From: an uncultured Eubacteriales bacterium | GTDB lineage: Bacteria > Bacillota > Clostridia > Oscillospirales > Acutalibacteraceae | Direction of reading: 5' to 3' | NCBI GenBank assembly: GCA_934457415.1 | Contig: CAKSHM010000001.1 | Span: 1-64,000, forward strand | DNA: 64,000 bases | Part shown: positions 17,999 through 27,110 of the stretch, piece by piece | Layout: each line of letters opens with the position of its first letter | How positions within the stretch are numbered: position 1 is the first letter of the stretch | Made by a program: the position numbers and the translations under genes | The notes under the pieces: model-generated | Seen by the model: the letters and a program-made list of their open reading frames with translations, nothing else | Told to the model about the DNA's origin: nothing | The model's database searches: none

Positions 17999-20023
17999 AT
18001 GAAGAAAAAATTATTGGCGATTTTAGTTGCGGCAACGTGCCTTGCAAGTATTTTAGTACTTCCGGTTCCTGCCTCCGCAACCGATCCAAACGAAGAGGGC
18101 TTGACAGTCGCTGAGAACTTTTCGGGCAGTAAAATCAATCATAACTGCGCGCTTGAATACGGATCTTTTAAGACAACAAGAATCGCTTCACCACGTTTTG
18201 CCGAAAAGGACGGCATGACAACATTAAGAGGTGCTTCAAGCACAAATTATTTTGATTATCTTAAAGCTGATATGAAGCATAATACGCTGACACGCTTATC
18301 AGGTAAAACTTTTAAATCTGATGACTGGGGTCAATGGCGTTTGGTATTCAAAAAGGATTCAAGCGGAAATTATCATAGCGTCGGAATAGTTATAGCTGAA
18401 AATGATGAAAGTTTAACTAAAATGCGTTATGCTTATAATGGCACACTTCAATATTCAGAAAGTCCTTCTGCAATAAATAATAATTGGAATAGTGATGAAC
18501 CTGCTACAATAACCGATTCTACAGGATTAACTAAGAATTCGGGTTCCAATATCAAGAATTGCTGGCTTGATTTTTCTATGGATTATGATTATGAAAACCA
18601 AACGGTAAATATTTCCTATTCAAATCCTAGTGTTGGCTGGAAGTGTAATCGAGTATATACTTTAGCTGCTGATGATGAGCCTGTTTGTATGTTGCTTTCA
18701 TATCATTCAACTTGTTATCTTGCTGATATTTCTTTGAATTATTCTGATAAAAACAGTTCAAATCATAAGCTTGATTATACTTATGATGAAACCGGACACT
18801 GGGGAGAATGTTCCTGCGGAATAAAATCCGCAAAGGAATCTCATTTTATTGCAGATACTAAAGTTGAAAACGGAATGGTTAAATCGTTATGTGTTTGCGG
18901 ATATGAAATGAAATCAGCAACAGTAAAAGAAAACGGCTTTACCGAGGACTTTGCCGGCGGAAAGATAAATAATGCCGATTATCTGTCGATTGACAGACTT
19001 GATACGATTAACGATTCCGGAGTTAAATATGAATTTGTTGACAGAAATGAGAATGGAAATTATTCTTTAAAGGGCGGAAACGACGCCGCTTATGCTCCTT
19101 ACCTCAATATAGCAATGAAGGATAAAAGTGAAAACAAGCTTGTATCCTCAAGCGGAAGAATAACTGTAAACGGCGGACAGAATCAGTGGGCGCTTACCTT
19201 TAAAAAGGACTCTTCCGATAATTACCATATGTTTGCCTTATGGCATGTAGATTCCGGAAACAAGCTTAGAATGAATTATATTTATGAAACAGTTAATGCC
19301 GATGACGGCGGAGCTAGAAGTGGATGGAAAAGTACACAAAAACTAAATAACGGAACCAGTATTATAGGCGAAAATGCAATTTTGCCTACAGACGGGAATA
19401 TGGGAAAAGGAATGTATTTCGATTATATTATGAAATATGACTTTTCTGCTAAAACAGTTGATTTCACTTGGTACAATGATGAGTTGAATTGGAAATTTAC
19501 CCACACTGAAACACTTTCCGATACAGATACACCTGTTTGCATGCTTGTATCCCGTGCAACAAGCTCAAAACCGTCTTATATAGAAAATGTTTCCGCAGTT
19601 TATGAAACTGCGGCAGCACCGTCAGTTAAAGGTGTTTCGCTTACAACAAACGATGACGGTGTAATAGATTCAAACGATACCCTTGACCTTTATTTCAACA
19701 TTGATAATCCAAATGCAGAGGTTACAGGCTATAGTATTACTCAGTCGGGAACAGTAATGATGCTTAAGAATAAGTATGACACTAACGGCAATGAGCTATA
19801 CATCGGTGTAAAGGGAAGCGTAGAAGCAAAAACTGATGAATTCTTTGAAAATTACTCCGCAATTCTTTTGGGCTCCCGTGCAAAGGTTCCAGGACATAAG
19901 ATTGCCGCAAGACCTTATGTTGTATATACAAGCGAAACAGACCCCTCGGATTCATTTGTTTGCTACGGCGATGTTTACGACGCTCATTCGGTATACAGCT
20001 GTTTTTCGGCAATTCATGGTTAA
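17999..20023 (+). CDS. Secreted protein made of the same modules as the 1919-aa protein
   Basis: A signal peptide (about 1-27, ending ASA) is followed by a module at about 33-250. It closely resembles the second module of the upstream giant (shared NCWLDF, DYDYEN/DYDYDN and SYSNPxVGWKC motifs). A short Cys-rich bridge (about 255-300, HWGECSCG...CVCG) leads to a second module at about 310-540. That one resembles the giant's first module (LTFKKDSSDNYH, HTETLSDTDTPVCML). The C-terminal 130 residues form a further beta-rich domain I cannot name. No anchor or dockerin is seen. Part of the first module (about 18,400-18,760) uses more A/T-ending codons than its neighbours. It likely binds glycan or another surface protein. 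Confidence 0.75.
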   Translation: MKKKLLAILVAATCLASILVLPVPASATDPNEEGLTVAENFSGSKINHNCALEYGSFKTTRIASPRFAEKDGMTTLRGASSTNYFDYLKADMKHNTLTRLSGKTFKSDDWGQWRLVFKKDSSGNYHSVGIVIAENDESLTKMRYAYNGTLQYSESPSAINNNWNSDEPATITDSTGLTKNSGSNIKNCWLDFSMDYDYENQTVNISYSNPSVGWKCNRVYTLAADDEPVCMLLSYHSTCYLADISLNYSDKNSSNHKLDYTYDETGHWGECSCGIKSAKESHFIADTKVENGMVKSLCVCGYEMKSATVKENGFTEDFAGGKINNADYLSIDRLDTINDSGVKYEFVDRNENGNYSLKGGNDAAYAPYLNIAMKDKSENKLVSSSGRITVNGGQNQWALTFKKDSSDNYHMFALWHVDSGNKLRMNYIYETVNADDGGARSGWKSTQKLNNGTSIIGENAILPTDGNMGKGMYFDYIMKYDFSAKTVDFTWYNDELNWKFTHTETLSDTDTPVCMLVSRATSSKPSYIENVSAVYETAAAPSVKGVSLTTNDDGVIDSNDTLDLYFNIDNPNAEVTGYSITQSGTVMMLKNKYDTNGNELYIGVKGSVEAKTDEFFENYSAILLGSRAKVPGHKIAARPYVVYTSETDPSDSFVCYGDVYDAHSVYSCFSAIHG

Positions 20024-20039
20024 AAGGGAGGAATAGTAA

Positions 20040-20189
20040 ATGAAATATTTAAAACCGATTATTTCAATATATGAAAGCTTTCCTGACGAAGAAATATCCG
20101 CGAATGCAATTATCACTTCGTCATTTATAGAAAACCCGGGCGATGCAAATGACACAAAGCCGTCAGGCTTCCCCGATATAGGAGCATAA
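20040..20189 (+). CDS. Small peptide, 49 aa, MKY-x-KP type
   Basis: ATG follows a strong AAGGGAGG, 16 bases after the secreted-protein gene. The product begins MKYLKPIISI and ends KPSGFPDIGA. It has no signal peptide and is acidic in the middle (FPDEEISANAIITSS). Its opening resembles that of the second peptide (20578-20715), and I recall similar short MKY-x-KP proteins of unknown function in gut Clostridia. It might be a precursor peptide, a surface ligand or a regulator; no modifying enzyme lies beside it. Confidence 0.65.
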   Translation: MKYLKPIISIYESFPDEEISANAIITSSFIENPGDANDTKPSGFPDIGA

Positions 20190-20196
20190 GAAAGCT

Positions 20197-20577
20197 ATGG
20201 TTAAAAAGCTGTTAGCAATGCTTTTAACGCTCTCCTTGGTATTTTCCTTTGCCGCGTGCAAAAAATCAAAGGATGAAAGCGGAAATGATAAGCAGGAAAG
20301 CTCTTCGTCTGCATCTGCCGTTTCGGATAATTCGTCAGCCTCAGAAAATGACAAAACAACCGAAAGCGGGAAAGACGGAGAAAATTTCAAAATCACTTCA
20401 TCAAAAAACTCTTCTTCCGTAAATTCTAATGAGATCTCTGAAAGTGAAAAGAATAATAATTCGAGCTTACCGGAGAACTCAAATTCAAACTCGTTATCTT
20501 CAAGCAGTTCGGCAACCGACGGCTTGAAGGGCGGAATTGTTGAGGGCAAGGCAGGAGAATTGGGGTTGGTTTCATAA
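20197..20577 (+). CDS. Small Ser/Asn-rich lipoprotein
   Basis: A 126-residue product with a lipoprotein signal (KKLLAMLLTLSLVFSFAAC, Cys21). After the Cys comes a low-complexity Ser/Asn/Asp/Glu linker of about 85 residues, which would hold the C-terminus away from the membrane. The last residues, GGIVEGKAGELG, closely match the tail of the peptide encoded next (GEIVEGPAGELP). The start lies 7 bases after the first peptide gene and the stop abuts the ATG of the second (TAAATG). The lipoprotein may therefore display the same epitope as the peptide; the role is unknown. The 168-residue frame on the opposite strand is a shadow of the biased composition. Confidence 0.75.
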   Translation: MVKKLLAMLLTLSLVFSFAACKKSKDESGNDKQESSSSASAVSDNSSASENDKTTESGKDGENFKITSSKNSSSVNSNEISESEKNNNSSLPENSNSNSLSSSSSATDGLKGGIVEGKAGELGLVS

Positions 20578-20715
20578 ATGAAATATAATAAACCCGAAAT
20601 CGAATTTCTTTCAGTCATTTCCGATGAAAACTTAACTCTTACCGACGAAAGCGGTTTTGAGGATACCACCGGAGAAATTGTTGAAGGCCCCGCAGGAGAA
20701 CTTCCTATAATTTAA
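20578..20715 (+). CDS. Small peptide, 45 aa, sharing its tail with the preceding lipoprotein
   Basis: ATG directly follows the TAA of the lipoprotein gene, and GGAGAATTGGGG upstream can serve as the ribosome site. The peptide begins MKYNKPEIEF like the first small peptide and ends GEIVEGPAGELPII, close to the lipoprotein tail. No Cys is present and there is no signal peptide. Together the three genes look like a single expressed set. The function is unknown. Confidence 0.62.
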   Translation: MKYNKPEIEFLSVISDENLTLTDESGFEDTTGEIVEGPAGELPII

Positions 20716-20731
20716 TAAATACACCACTCAT

Positions 20732-20776
20732 AAGCGAGGGGCAGAATTTTAATTAAAGCTCTGCCGCTCGCTTTAA
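20732..20776 (+). terminator. Terminator-like hairpin after the peptide genes
   Basis: AAGCGAGGGGCAGA (20732-20745) pairs with TCTGCCGCTCGCTT (20760-20773) with one mismatch. The tail is weakly T-rich. Confidence 0.6.
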
Positions 20777-20839
20777 TAATATGGGAGCGGTATAATATCT
20801 GTAAAAATACCCACATTTTGATAACGAAAAAAAGGGCGC

Positions 20840-20955
20840 CTTGCTTAAGATTTTGCAGAGTCCAAAGTCTCCACTAAAGTAGTTAGGGGAGGTGGCAAAG
20901 CAAAGCTTTGACGGAAGGGTTTGTTTATTTCCGTGCCGAAAGACACATATCTTAC
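20840..20955 (-). repeat. Diverged copy of the intergenic repeat found at 50941-51370
   Basis: The 36 bases at 20912-20947, read on the minus strand, match 51036-51071 at 32 positions, including GGCACGG and CAAACCCTTCCG. It fills the gap before the mannosidase gene, and no coding frame is seen. See the repeat entry at 50941. Confidence 0.65.
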
Positions 20956-20977
20956 ATTTTAAAAAGGAACATGCGAA

Positions 20978-23900
20978 TTGGAATATAAAAGCTTTAACGA
21001 AAGACTTATAATAAAAATAAAGAACGCCGTAAAAGAATATGAAAAGAGGATATATAAACCGGCAGCGGTAATTGAAAAAGTAAAAGGCCTTGAAACAAAG
21101 GAGCATTTCAGAACTCCGCCTGAAAATAACTGCTTTAAGGATATATCCTCAGGCTTTATCTGGGGCGGAGAATATTCAAATATCTGGATAAAAACAGAAT
21201 ATACCGTGCCTAAGTCCCTTGAGGGCAAAGCGCTTTATGTCCGCGAGGAAACGGGCGCAAGAGAAGCTCTGCTCTTTGCAAATAATAAGCCTGTAGGCAA
21301 TTTCAGCCGAATAGGCGCTTCCTTAGACGGTTTGCAGGATAATGCTATCCTTACTAAATCAGCGGTTTCGGGCGAAAGATATGAACTAAGCCTAGAATGC
21401 TATGCTTGGCACTATGAAACAGGTCTTAGCGCATATGAAAATTTGGGGCATGATACCGCTGATGATTCGGAATTTAAAAAGGTGTTTAAAAACATCACCG
21501 TAAATATAAGAAACGAAAGCATTTTTAAGGCTGTTACGGATTTAAGAATCGCTTTGCAGGCGCAGGCTAATAAAACAAATGAATTTTTAGCCGCCCGTGC
21601 AGGAGCGCTTTTGGAAGAAGCATTTAAAAGCATGATTCTTTTCCCCTTCGGCGTTTCGGATGAAGAGCTTTCTGCCTCATGCGATGAAGTAATTAAAATC
21701 CTTGCTCCGCTGTTTATGGGCAATAAGTCGGGAAATAACGGATTTGCCGCAATAATAGGCCACAGCCACATGGATACCGCTTGGCTTTGGCCAGTTGACG
21801 AAACTATAAGAAAATGTGCAAGAACTTATACCAATGCTCTTCGTCTTATGGACTTTTATCCCGAATATAAATTTATTCAGTCCTCGGTACTTCATACCTA
21901 TTGGATGGAAAAATACTATCCCGATATATTTGCACAGATAAAACAGAGAATTAAGGAAAAAAGATATGAGCCTAACGGCGCCGCATGGATAGAATGCGAC
22001 TGTAATATAACCGGCGGCGAATATATGATAAGGCAGTTTTTAAAGGGGCAGAACTATTTAAAGGAAAATTTCGGCTATAAGGCGGACGCCTTTTGGCTTC
22101 CCGATACTTTCGGCTATTCCGCCTCTATTCCTCAGATTATGAACGGCTGCGGTCTTAAGTATTTTTATACAACAAAGCTCAGCTGGAACGAGCATAATAA
22201 ATTTCCTTATGAATCCTTTGTTTGGCGCGGAATTGACGGCAGCGAGGTCATAACCCACTTTAATATTACCCACTGCGAGCCAAATATCGAAAGAATAACC
22301 GAGGATATCCATGCTTTGCAGAATAAACAGGCGGATATGTCAAGACTTATCGCTTTCGGCTACGGCGATGGCGGAGGAGGCCCCACCGAAATAATGGTTG
22401 AGACCGCAAGACGGGTAAAGAAAGTTGACGGAATACCGAAGGTAGATTACCGCACAATTTCCGAGTTTGGCAAAATGCTTGAAGAAAAGAAATCAAAGCT
22501 TCCGGTCTTTAACGGCGAGCTTTATCTTGAACTGCACCGCGGAACTCTTACTCAGATGCACGATATAAAAAGAAACAATCGCAAGGCCGAGCAGGCAATA
22601 CATAATATGGAGCTTGCGGCTGTAATAACAGGGAATGATTTGGATAAAAAGGAATATGACGGCATGGTTAAATGCCTGCTTAAAAATCAGTTCCATGACA
22701 TTCTCCCCGGAACCGCTTTAAAAAAGGTAAACGAAATATCCGTCGGGGAAACAAATGAGCTTATTTCGAAAGCTGATAAAAAAGCCAAGGATATTATGGA
22801 AAAAGAAACCGCTGATGACGGAATCACCCTTTTAAATCCCACCTCGTTTGAAGTAAAATCAGCATTTCATATAAGTTCCGAGTTTGGAATAAAAGGAGCG
22901 AAAAATCAGCTTGTAGAGACAGTTTCCGGCAAAAAGCTTACGGCGGTTTCGGGAGTAGAGCTTTCGGGCTTTGAAGCTAAAAGCTTTGATAAACAGAATG
23001 TATTTTCAGCTGCGTCTCCTTTTTTGTATGACGGTAAATCTCTTAAAACTCCTTTTGCTCTTATTGAGTTTGATAATGACGGATATATAAGCTCATTTAT
23101 CGACAGAAATTCCGGCAGGGAATTAAGGAAGGAAAACGGTAATCCGCTTAACTGCTTCTATTTCGGAGAGGATATAGCAGTATACTGGGATAACTGGGAT
23201 ATTGAATATGACCAGAAATTTAAAATGAAGCCGGTAAAGGGCTTTGTTTCAAGACAGGTCGTTTCGGACGGCGAGGTTGAAATGCGAATTCGCCAAAAAT
23301 TTAAAATTTCCGATAAATCGGATCTTGTTCAGGATATAATCGTTTATGTTGATTCTCCGAGAGTTGATTTCGAAACCCGTCTTAACTGGAACGATAAGCA
23401 CAGGCTTTTAAAGGCAGGCTTTGATCTTGATATTTTAGCTACAACAGCCAAGCATGAGATACAGTTCGGATATATAGAAAGACCCACCACCGAAAACAGC
23501 ATAACTGAAACTGCGAAATTTGAGGTATGCAATCATAAGTGGACGGATATTTCCGAATCAAGGTTCGGTGCGGCTGTACTTAATGACTGCAAGTACGGCA
23601 TAAGTGTAAGAGAATCCGATATAAGGCTGTCGCTACACCGCGGAGGGTGTAGACCCGACTGGTCAGGAGACAAAGGCATTCATGAGTTTACGTATTCGCT
23701 TTTGCCTCATGGAAGCTTTTCTGTAAAGGAAGTAGTAAGCGAGGCTTATGCCATGAATTACGGGATATGCGATTTTGATGGCAGACTAAAAAAGAAAGCG
23801 GAAGCGCCTGTAGCAATTTCTGAAAACAATATAATCTGCGAAACTGTAAAGCCTGCTGAAAATGAAGAAAATGCATATGTTTTAAGGCTTTATGAGGCTG

Positions 23901-24064
23901 AAAAGAACAAAACCAAGGTTAAGCTTACTTTCCCGAAATCAGCAAAAAAGGTTTATTTGACTGATATGCTTGAAGAAAATATAAGTGAAATTAAGCTTGA
24001 TAATTCTTCTGCAGATCTCGTTTTTAAGCCTTTTGAGATTATTACTCTTAAGGTTTTCAGGTGA
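20978..24064 (+). CDS. Alpha-mannosidase, GH38
   Basis: This 1028-residue retaining alpha-mannosidase has family-typical length. The N-terminal region (about 1-250) is followed by the metal-binding start of the catalytic domain, GHSHMDTAWLWPVDET (His264, Asp266). The nucleophile loop is AFWLPDTFGYS (Asp376). The three-helix and large C-terminal beta-sandwich regions follow (HDILPGTALKKV, then from about 620). No signal peptide is present, so it acts in the cytoplasm on imported mannosides, perhaps N-glycan fragments. Translation seems to begin at TTG 20978. It is the only start codon between the upstream in-frame stop and the conserved region, and AAAAAGGA lies about 10 bases upstream. Confidence 0.93.
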   Translation: MEYKSFNERLIIKIKNAVKEYEKRIYKPAAVIEKVKGLETKEHFRTPPENNCFKDISSGFIWGGEYSNIWIKTEYTVPKSLEGKALYVREETGAREALLFANNKPVGNFSRIGASLDGLQDNAILTKSAVSGERYELSLECYAWHYETGLSAYENLGHDTADDSEFKKVFKNITVNIRNESIFKAVTDLRIALQAQANKTNEFLAARAGALLEEAFKSMILFPFGVSDEELSASCDEVIKILAPLFMGNKSGNNGFAAIIGHSHMDTAWLWPVDETIRKCARTYTNALRLMDFYPEYKFIQSSVLHTYWMEKYYPDIFAQIKQRIKEKRYEPNGAAWIECDCNITGGEYMIRQFLKGQNYLKENFGYKADAFWLPDTFGYSASIPQIMNGCGLKYFYTTKLSWNEHNKFPYESFVWRGIDGSEVITHFNITHCEPNIERITEDIHALQNKQADMSRLIAFGYGDGGGGPTEIMVETARRVKKVDGIPKVDYRTISEFGKMLEEKKSKLPVFNGELYLELHRGTLTQMHDIKRNNRKAEQAIHNMELAAVITGNDLDKKEYDGMVKCLLKNQFHDILPGTALKKVNEISVGETNELISKADKKAKDIMEKETADDGITLLNPTSFEVKSAFHISSEFGIKGAKNQLVETVSGKKLTAVSGVELSGFEAKSFDKQNVFSAASPFLYDGKSLKTPFALIEFDNDGYISSFIDRNSGRELRKENGNPLNCFYFGEDIAVYWDNWDIEYDQKFKMKPVKGFVSRQVVSDGEVEMRIRQKFKISDKSDLVQDIIVYVDSPRVDFETRLNWNDKHRLLKAGFDLDILATTAKHEIQFGYIERPTTENSITETAKFEVCNHKWTDISESRFGAAVLNDCKYGISVRESDIRLSLHRGGCRPDWSGDKGIHEFTYSLLPHGSFSVKEVVSEAYAMNYGICDFDGRLKKKAEAPVAISENNIICETVKPAENEENAYVLRLYEAEKNKTKVKLTFPKSAKKVYLTDMLEENISEIKLDNSSADLVFKPFEIITLKVFR

Positions 24065-24068
24065 TTTC

Positions 24069-25367
24069 ATGGAAAGAGTTTTGACCAAAAACAGTTTAAA
24101 TATAAATTCATATTATGATATAATCGTTGCAGGAGGTGGACCTGCAGGCTGTCTTGCCGCGGCAGCTTCCGCAAAAAACGGTGCTAAGGTTTTGCTTATA
24201 GAGGCTTCTTATGCCTTAGGGGGAATGAGTACCGAGGGAATGGTGCCGTCCTTTGCTCCTTTTTCGGACAAGAAAAATGTTATAGTAAATCCTCTTACTA
24301 AAAGGCTTATAACCTCTTATAAAGAAAAAATGGGATATGAAGCCTCTCACTGGGACTGGATTCCGATTTCCTTTGAGGATTTAATGGAGGTTTATGACAG
24401 CTTTGTTGAAGAAAGAGGCGCAGATGTATTATTCGGCGGAATAGTTTGCGGTGCTGTCAAAAATAAGACCGGAATTGAATACATAGAGGTTGCGGGAAAG
24501 TTCGGAATTAAGGCTTTTAAGGCGAAAACATATATAGACTGCACCGGAGATGCTGACCTTGCGGCTTTTTCGGGTCTTGACTATGAAATGGGAGACGGCT
24601 CAGGTAATCTTCAGGCATCCTCTCTTTGCTTTATCATAAGCGGTATTGATGCCGAAAATATGAATTTTTGGGACATTCATTGGAACGATAATTCAATTTG
24701 GGCAAAAAATGGCAACAATCCGAAATATCCGCTTATTGATATTAACCATGTTGTTCCGTCTGTAATAGGCAAGGGAACAATGGCATTTAACGCAGGACAC
24801 TTATTTTCTTCTGACACAACCGATGAAAGCAAGAAAAGCCTTAATATGATAAAGGGAAGAAAAACCGCAAGACAGTATCTTAATGCGTTAAAGGAATACT
24901 ATCCTCAGGCATTTAAAAATGCTTATCTTTGCTATACCGCGCCTCTTTTAGGCGTCAGAGAATCTCGGAGGATAAAGGGCGAGTATGTGTTAACACTTGA
25001 TGATTATAAAAACAGGCGCACTTTTACTGACGGAATAGCAAAAAACTGCTACTGGATAGACTGCCACCGAAGCTGTAAGGAGCAGGACTCTAACTGCGGA
25101 ATGGCACCCGAAAATTATAAATCGGGAGAAAGTCATGAAATTCCTTGGCGCTGTCTGTTCTCAAAAAAGGCCGATAATCTTTTGGTTGCAGGCAGGGCAG
25201 TTTCGGCAGACAGAGCCGTTTCGGCGTCGGTCAGGGTAATTCCCGTTTGCATGTCTGTAGGAGAGGCGGCGGGCTTGGGAGCTGTAGAGGCGCTTAAAAA
25301 GGGAATACCCGTAACCGAGGTTAAGGGCGAAGAAATCAAAAAGCTTTTAAATATTGATTTAAAATAA
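24069..25367 (+). CDS. FAD-dependent oxidoreductase (FAD_oxidored family)
   Basis: This 432-residue flavoprotein opens with a Rossmann fingerprint, YDIIVAGGGPAGCLAAAASA, and an acidic end to the second strand (KVLLIE). It closes with NLLVAGRAVSADRAVSASVR and CMSVGEAAGLGA, the second FAD-contact region of the pfam12831 type. Substrates are not predictable from sequence. In glycan clusters such enzymes are seen beside glycosidases and may oxidise sugars. ATG 24069 is chosen because AGGTGAT precedes it and the sequence then runs straight into the FAD motif; the longer frame from 23985 overlaps the mannosidase gene. It starts 4 bases after that gene. Confidence 0.85.
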   Translation: MERVLTKNSLNINSYYDIIVAGGGPAGCLAAAASAKNGAKVLLIEASYALGGMSTEGMVPSFAPFSDKKNVIVNPLTKRLITSYKEKMGYEASHWDWIPISFEDLMEVYDSFVEERGADVLFGGIVCGAVKNKTGIEYIEVAGKFGIKAFKAKTYIDCTGDADLAAFSGLDYEMGDGSGNLQASSLCFIISGIDAENMNFWDIHWNDNSIWAKNGNNPKYPLIDINHVVPSVIGKGTMAFNAGHLFSSDTTDESKKSLNMIKGRKTARQYLNALKEYYPQAFKNAYLCYTAPLLGVRESRRIKGEYVLTLDDYKNRRTFTDGIAKNCYWIDCHRSCKEQDSNCGMAPENYKSGESHEIPWRCLFSKKADNLLVAGRAVSADRAVSASVRVIPVCMSVGEAAGLGAVEALKKGIPVTEVKGEEIKKLLNIDLK

Positions 25368-25384
25368 AAAAACAGGAGTTAATT

Positions 25385-27094
25385 ATGAAAAGAATCACTT
25401 TCGGCACACCTGAGAAATTCACCCCTGCAAAATACTGTAAAGGGCTTTCTTATAACGAAACAGAAGTAAAATATCCTATAAATGATATTGAGTTTAAGGT
25501 CAACAACAGAGGCTGTGTTTTAAAGCTTCCATTTACGCAGGATGAGCAGATTTACGGTCTGGGTCTCCAGCTTATGGGTTTTAACCATAAGTGGAGAAAG
25601 CTGACATTAAGGGTTAATGCCGACCCCGTCACCCGAGCGGGAGACTCTCATGCGCCTGTTCCGTTTTTTGTCAGCACCGACGGCTACGGAATTTATATCG
25701 ACACCGCAAGATATGCCGAGTTTTATATCGGCTCTTCAAAGCTTCTTGATGATAAAAGCGAAAAAGAAGAAATAAAAGAAAAGAAAATCGCTATGTCCGT
25801 TGAAGAGCTTTATTCTGCGGATGATAATACGGGATCGAATATAAGTATTCAGATTCCCGTTGCAAAAGGTATTGATGTTTATATTTTTGAGGGCGAAAAT
25901 ATAACCGATATTGTTTCTCAGTATAATATGTTTTCCGGCGGAGGATGCGATGTTCCCGAATGGTCTTTAGAGCCTATATACAGGTGTAACGCCAAAAGCA
26001 CATGGCGCGATGTACTAATCACAGCCGATTATTTTATTAAAAATGATATCCCGATTAAAACCTTGGGGTTAGAGCCGGGGTGGCAGTCAGCTTCGTATTC
26101 CTGCTCATATACTTGGGACAGCGAAAGATTTTCCGAATATGAGAAAATGATAAATAAGCTTATAAGTATGGGCTTTCATATCAATCTTTGGGAGCATGCG
26201 TTTGTTCACCCGACAGCGCCGTTTTATAATGAAATAAAAAAATACAGCGGAGATTATGAGGTCTGGAAGGGATGCGTTCCCGATTTTTCGATAGAAAAGG
26301 CGCAGGAGATTTTTGCTGAGCATCACAAGAAGCTTACAGCGCTTGGTATAGACGGCTTTAAGCTTGACGAATGCGACAGCAGCGATTATGGCAGCTGTTG
26401 GTCTTTTCCTAATTTGTCTGAATTCCCGTCAGGGCTTGACGGCGAACAGTATCATTCCTTATTTGGTGTGCTTTATATGCAGGCGGTATCTAAGGCTCTC
26501 GGTGATAAGCCTTTTCTTTCCGAGGTAAGAAGTGCAGGCGCTCTCGCGGCTTCATATCCTTTTGTTCTATATAGTGACCTTTATGATCATAGGCAGTTTG
26601 TAAGAGGCTGCTGCAATTCCGGATTTTCGGGACTTTTATGGACACCCGAGGTCAGGGACGCCGAGAACAAAGAAGAATTTTTAAGAAGGCTTCAAAGCAA
26701 TATCTTTTCGGTTCAGTGCATAATAAATGCATGGTATTGCGAAAAGTTGCCATGGCTTGATTTTGACTGCGAAAACGAAATAAGAGAGCTTTTATATGAA
26801 AGAAAAAAGCTTAAACCGATTTTGAAAAAAGCCTTTGAAAATTATAAGTCCAAAGGAATTCCTCCTGTAAGGGCGCTTGTGTCGGATTATACTTTTGATA
26901 GGGAAACCTATAATATTGACGATGAATACCTTCTTGGCGAAAACCTGCTTGTTGCTCCCGTTATTTACGGCGAAAAGGGAAGAAAGGTTTATATTCCTGA
27001 GGGTAGCTGGCAGAATTATTTTACAAAGGAAAGAGTAGAAAACGGCTGGAATGAGGTTATAACCGATTTTATCCCTGTTTATGAAAAAATTTAA
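25385..27094 (+). CDS. GH31-family glycoside hydrolase
   Basis: The 569-residue protein has the GH31 N-terminal beta region (EQIYGLGLQLMGFNHK), then the barrel with the nucleophile motif GIDGFKLDECD (Asp328). The usual C-terminal sheet follows (DEYLLGENLLVAPVIYGEKG, then RKVYIPEGSWQNYFT). It is shorter than many alpha-glucosidases/xylosidases because the distal C-terminal domain is minimal. The family includes alpha-glucosidases, alpha-xylosidases, sulfoquinovosidases and alpha-galactosidases, so the linkage is unknown. There is no signal peptide. An AAACAGGAG site lies just upstream, 17 bases after the flavoprotein gene. The downstream frame begins inside its end. Confidence 0.87.
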   Translation: MKRITFGTPEKFTPAKYCKGLSYNETEVKYPINDIEFKVNNRGCVLKLPFTQDEQIYGLGLQLMGFNHKWRKLTLRVNADPVTRAGDSHAPVPFFVSTDGYGIYIDTARYAEFYIGSSKLLDDKSEKEEIKEKKIAMSVEELYSADDNTGSNISIQIPVAKGIDVYIFEGENITDIVSQYNMFSGGGCDVPEWSLEPIYRCNAKSTWRDVLITADYFIKNDIPIKTLGLEPGWQSASYSCSYTWDSERFSEYEKMINKLISMGFHINLWEHAFVHPTAPFYNEIKKYSGDYEVWKGCVPDFSIEKAQEIFAEHHKKLTALGIDGFKLDECDSSDYGSCWSFPNLSEFPSGLDGEQYHSLFGVLYMQAVSKALGDKPFLSEVRSAGALAASYPFVLYSDLYDHRQFVRGCCNSGFSGLLWTPEVRDAENKEEFLRRLQSNIFSVQCIINAWYCEKLPWLDFDCENEIRELLYERKKLKPILKKAFENYKSKGIPPVRALVSDYTFDRETYNIDDEYLLGENLLVAPVIYGEKGRKVYIPEGSWQNYFTKERVENGWNEVITDFIPVYEKI

Positions 27095-27110
27095 AGAAAA
27101 GAGTGTTTTT

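Noticed and set aside
20163..20669. 168-residue frame opposite the Ser-rich lipoprotein
   Set aside because: It is the composition shadow of a low-complexity gene (Ser/Asn/Glu codons read backward give Phe/Ser/Leu). It has no ribosome site or family pattern.
23985..24068. Longer N-terminus of the FAD oxidoreductase
   Set aside because: It overlaps the mannosidase end, and the FAD motif and ribosome site favour ATG 24069.
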